From contig LS483478.1 in the NCBI GenBank assembly GCA_900478215.1, forward strand, positions 806,001 through 870,000: a stretch of 64,000 bases of DNA, in the 5' to 3' direction. A model generated the notes under the pieces. It was not told the DNA's origin and searched no databases. It saw nothing but the letters and a program-made list of their open reading frames with translations. Shown here one piece after another: positions 62,099-64,000 of the stretch. The translations under genes and the position numbers were made by a program. Origin of the DNA: Salmonella enterica subsp. houtenae serovar Houten. GTDB taxonomy: Bacteria; Pseudomonadota; Gammaproteobacteria; Enterobacterales; Enterobacteriaceae. The first letter of the stretch is position 1, and each line of letters starts with the position of its first letter.

Positions 62099-64000
62099 AT
62101 GGTCGCGGTAAGAAGTGCACATATTAATAAAGCTGGTGAATTTGATCCGAAGAAGTGGATCGCAAGCCTGGGAATTTCCAGCCAGCAGTCGTGTGAGCGC
62201 TTAGCCGAAACCTGGGCGTATTGCCTGCAGCAGACACAAGGACATCCGGATGCGGATCTGTTGTTGTGGCGTGGCGTGGAGATGGTAGAAATTCTCTCCA
62301 CGTTGAATATGGATATCGACACGCTGCGGGCGGCGCTACTGTTCCCTCTGGCCGACGCCAACGTGGTCAGCGAAGATGTGTTACGCGAAAGCGTCGGCAA
62401 ATCTATCGTTACCCTGATTCATGGCGTGCGCGATATGGCGGCGATCCGTCAGTTAAACGCCACTCATAACGACTCTGTTTCTTCGGAGCAGGTCGATAAC
62501 GTCCGTCGAATGTTATTGGCGATGGTGGATGATTTCCGCTGCGTGGTGATCAAACTGGCCGAGCGAATCGCCCATTTGCGCGAAGTGAAAGAGGCGCCGG
62601 AAGATGAGCGTGTACTGGCGGCGAAAGAGTGTACCAACATCTATGCGCCGCTCGCTAATCGCCTGGGGATTGGGCAACTGAAGTGGGAGCTGGAAGACTA
62701 CTGTTTCCGCTACCTGCATCCGGCGGAATACAAGCGCATCGCTAAACTGTTGCATGAACGGCGTATCGATCGCGAGCATTACATTGAAGAGTTTGTCGGG
62801 CATCTGCGCGCCGAAATGAAAAACGAAGGCGTTATGGCGGAAGTTTACGGACGACCAAAACATATTTACAGCATCTGGCGCAAAATGCAGAAAAAGCATC
62901 TGGCGTTTGATGAACTCTTTGACGTCCGCGCTGTGCGTATCGTCGCCGAGCGCCTTCAGGACTGTTACGCCGCGCTGGGGATAGTGCATACTCACTATCG
63001 TCACCTGCCGGATGAATTCGATGACTATGTCGCTAACCCGAAACCGAACGGCTACCAGTCTATCCATACCGTGGTACTGGGGCCGGGCGGTAAAACCGTT
63101 GAGATCCAGATTCGTACCAAACAGATGCATGAAGACGCCGAACTGGGTGTGGCGGCGCACTGGAAGTATAAAGAAGGCGCTGCGTCCGGCGGCGTACGTT
63201 CTGGCCATGAAGACAGAATTGCGTGGTTGCGTAAGCTAATTGCCTGGCAGGAAGAGATGGCGGATTCCGGCGAAATGTTGGATGAAGTACGCAGTCAGGT
63301 ATTCGACGATCGGGTCTACGTCTTTACGCCAAAAGGCGACGTGGTCGACTTGCCTGCCGGATCTACGCCGCTCGATTTTGCCTACCATATCCACAGCGAT
63401 GTCGGGCACCGCTGCATCGGCGCTAAAATCGGCGGGCGTATTGTTCCCTTTACCTATCAATTGCAGATGGGCGATCAGGTTGAAATTATCACTCAGAAGC
63501 AGCCGAATCCCAGCCGCGACTGGCTGAATCCAAACCTGGGCTATGTGACGACCAGTCGCGGGCGCTCAAAAATTCACGCCTGGTTCCGCAAGCAGGATCG
63601 TGACAAAAATATCCTGGCCGGACGGCAGATCCTTGACGATGAGCTGGCGCATTTGGGGATTAGCCTGAAAGAGGCCGAAAAACATCTGCTACCGCGCTAC
63701 AACTTTAATGAACTGGAAGAGTTGCTGGCAGCGATAGGCGGCGGCGATATCCGTTTGAATCAGATGGTGAATTTCCTGCAGTCGCAGTTCAATAAACCAA
63801 GCGCGGAAGAGCAGGATGCTGCGGCGCTGAAGCAGCTTCAGCAAAAAACGTACGCACCGCAAAATCGTCGTAAAGACGACGGACGCGTGGTGGTGGAAGG
63901 TGTGGGTAATTTGATGCATCACATCGCCCGCTGCTGCCAGCCGATACCAGGGGATGAAATTGTCGGCTTTATCACGCAGGGGCGGGGTATTTCCGTGCAT
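62099..64000 (+). CDS. relA: (p)ppGpp synthetase RelA (3' end beyond the window)
   Basis: The first 634 of about 744 codons; the frame is open to the last base. Starts MVAVRSAHINKAG after an AGGAGAGG ribosome site. The N-terminal HD hydrolase domain is degenerate (FPLADANV where SpoT has its HD), and the synthetase domain has YGRPKHIYSIWRKM (about 250) and an acidic EFDD followed by NPKPNGYQSIHT, the signature of the Mg-dependent monofunctional synthetase. A TGS domain begins near residue 404. RelA senses uncharged tRNA at the ribosome. Confidence 0.98.
   Translation, partial: MVAVRSAHINKAGEFDPKKWIASLGISSQQSCERLAETWAYCLQQTQGHPDADLLLWRGVEMVEILSTLNMDIDTLRAALLFPLADANVVSEDVLRESVGKSIVTLIHGVRDMAAIRQLNATHNDSVSSEQVDNVRRMLLAMVDDFRCVVIKLAERIAHLREVKEAPEDERVLAAKECTNIYAPLANRLGIGQLKWELEDYCFRYLHPAEYKRIAKLLHERRIDREHYIEEFVGHLRAEMKNEGVMAEVYGRPKHIYSIWRKMQKKHLAFDELFDVRAVRIVAERLQDCYAALGIVHTHYRHLPDEFDDYVANPKPNGYQSIHTVVLGPGGKTVEIQIRTKQMHEDAELGVAAHWKYKEGAASGGVRSGHEDRIAWLRKLIAWQEEMADSGEMLDEVRSQVFDDRVYVFTPKGDVVDLPAGSTPLDFAYHIHSDVGHRCIGAKIGGRIVPFTYQLQMGDQVEIITQKQPNPSRDWLNPNLGYVTTSRGRSKIHAWFRKQDRDKNILAGRQILDDELAHLGISLKEAEKHLLPRYNFNELEELLAAIGGGDIRLNQMVNFLQSQFNKPSAEEQDAAALKQLQQKTYAPQNRRKDDGRVVVEGVGNLMHHIARCCQPIPGDEIVGFITQGRGISVH

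Overview
The window is a stretch of enterobacterial core chromosome with almost every gene intact, co-linear with the lysA-galR to relA segment of Escherichia coli (reversed here) apart from a few insertions and deletions. Salmonella enterica is the most likely source. The proteins are close to but not identical with E. coli K-12 versions as I remember them. A second LacI-type gene follows galR, a RarD-like gene sits beside csdE, and a glycerate-kinase tail lies next to barA, where Salmonella Typhimurium is known to carry a gud operon. The species call is from memory, not a search.

Layout. 1-2.2 kb: end of lysA, an uncharacterised LacI-family gene and galR. 2.2-8.6 kb: tandem sRNAs omrB and omrA, the lysophospholipid repair pair aas-lplT, tas, lipoprotein gene ygdR and ygdQ. 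8.7-14.8 kb: mutH, an intergenic region matching the chromosomal site DARS2, rppH-ptsP and lgt-thyA. 14.9-28.5 kb: minor-pseudopilin cluster ppdA-ppdB-ygdB-ppdC running into recC-ptrA-recB-recD. 28.6-33.9 kb: argA with ArgR boxes, amiC, two initiator tRNA genes, mltA and tcdA. 34-40 kb: RarD-like gene, csdE-csdA, ygdI, sRNA gcvB divergent from gcvA, ygdD and rlmM. 40-48.3 kb: complete L-fucose regulon (fucRUKIP against fucAO). 48.4-55.5 kb: xni, sdaB-sdaC, ppnN, queF, syd. 55.5-64 kb: sRNA csrB, yqcC-truC-yqcA, the scar of a deleted glucarate operon, barA, rlmD and the first 634 codons of relA.

Regulation is the theme that links the genes. Four Hfq- or CsrA-class regulatory RNAs are present (omrA, omrB, gcvB, csrB). 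BarA, the sensor kinase whose partner UvrY/SirA switches on csrB, is coded 2 kb from csrB, and an 18-bp inverted repeat of the known UvrY/SirA type lies upstream of csrB. RppH starts decay of many mRNAs, RelA makes (p)ppGpp, and DARS2 recharges DnaA. The fuc, sda and gcv loci cover fucose, serine and glycine metabolism. RecBCD, MutH and Xni cover DNA repair.

I found no CRISPR array, insertion sequence, prophage or obvious new defence system. The least ordinary features are the gud-operon deletion scar, the extra LacI-family regulator, the RarD-like gene, the one-base difference between the two tRNA-fMet genes, and the pseudopilin genes placed directly upstream of recC.
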